Positions 63,949 through 64,000 of a DNA stretch of 64,000 bases are shown one piece after another. Numbering within the stretch: the first letter of the stretch is position 1; each line of letters begins with the position of its first letter. The stretch is from positions 2,776,001 through 2,840,000 of the forward strand of contig NZ_CP150207.1 in the NCBI RefSeq assembly GCF_037969765.1, written 5' to 3'. This stretch comes from Paenibacillus sp. FSL W8-0186. GTDB taxonomy: Bacteria; Bacillota; Bacilli; Paenibacillales; Paenibacillaceae. A model generated the notes under the pieces. That model saw only the letters and a list, made by a program, of their open reading frames with translations, did no database searches and was not told the origin of the DNA. Position numbers and translations under genes: made by a program.

Positions 63949-64000
63949 CGAAAAAATGCTGTTCCTATCCAGATTCGTAAATGTCGTAACGCGCACGCTC

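Overview
This window reads as chromosomal DNA of a low-to-mid GC Bacillota bacterium, most likely Paenibacillus or a close relative. Supporting this are strong AGGAGG-type ribosome binding sites, frequent TTG and GTG starts, many U-tailed hairpin terminators, and a gene set typical of that group: Bce/Yxd-type peptide-antibiotic transporter with its two-component system, YxeA, EcsC, CueP-like lipoprotein, ROK regulators, type III PKS cassette and a large intrinsic set of antibiotic-resistance genes. I see no rRNA, tRNA, CRISPR array, prophage or intact insertion sequence. The species call is inference from gene content.

Layout. 0-13 kb: undecaprenyl-diphosphatase, a MerR regulator with a mer-like operator and a small thioredoxin-fold partner, catalase, an intact ROK+MFS pair, AraC+SDR, a decayed second ROK+MFS pair, an SRAP-domain protein, a GNAT enzyme, then an ErmD-like rRNA methylase with a complete inducible attenuator leader, divergent from a Mef-like efflux pump. 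13-19 kb: a secreted GH16 glucanase, then a repeat-rich zone. There a four-armed quasi-palindromic element, degenerate tandem repeats and the 3' end of an amidase gene occur twice, flanking a frameshifted nuclease-like gene. 19-31 kb: hybrid sensor kinase, macrolide-type glycosyltransferase, an ArsR-controlled operon and a second locus with the same operator, a methyltransferase, and a rifampin phosphotransferase. 31-40 kb: AKR+SDR operon, a third copy of the four-armed element, a double-HTH MerR regulator, Vat acetyltransferase and a frameshifted Vgb lyase, small genes, and a CueP-like lipoprotein. 40-48 kb: a Yxd/Bce-type ABC transporter operon with YxeA, an M1 peptidase and a response regulator/kinase pair. 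48-64 kb: a PLD-type putative defence nuclease, a DedA/TVP38 protein, a type III PKS-methyltransferase-flavoprotein operon, several decayed genes, a DinG-like helicase, a deleted methionine aminopeptidase, an HtrA-like protease, RarD and HxlR remnants.

How it fits together. Macrolide/lincosamide/streptogramin and rifamycin defences recur: Erm with drug-sensing leader, Mef-like pump, MGT-like glycosyltransferase, RPH, Vat, (broken) Vgb, plus a Bce-type module and UppP for cell-wall antibiotics. This is the profile of a soil or cave bacterium exposed to antibiotic producers. The other theme is gene decay: at least nine remnants, several next to repeats.

The most unusual signal is the repeat element. 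Eleven-base arms TCTAACGGTTG / CAACCGTTAGA sit in the order forward-forward-inverted-inverted with gaps of exactly 39, 65 and 39 bp (187 bp total). This is complete in two copies and lacks one outer arm in the third, although the DNA between the arms has diverged strongly.
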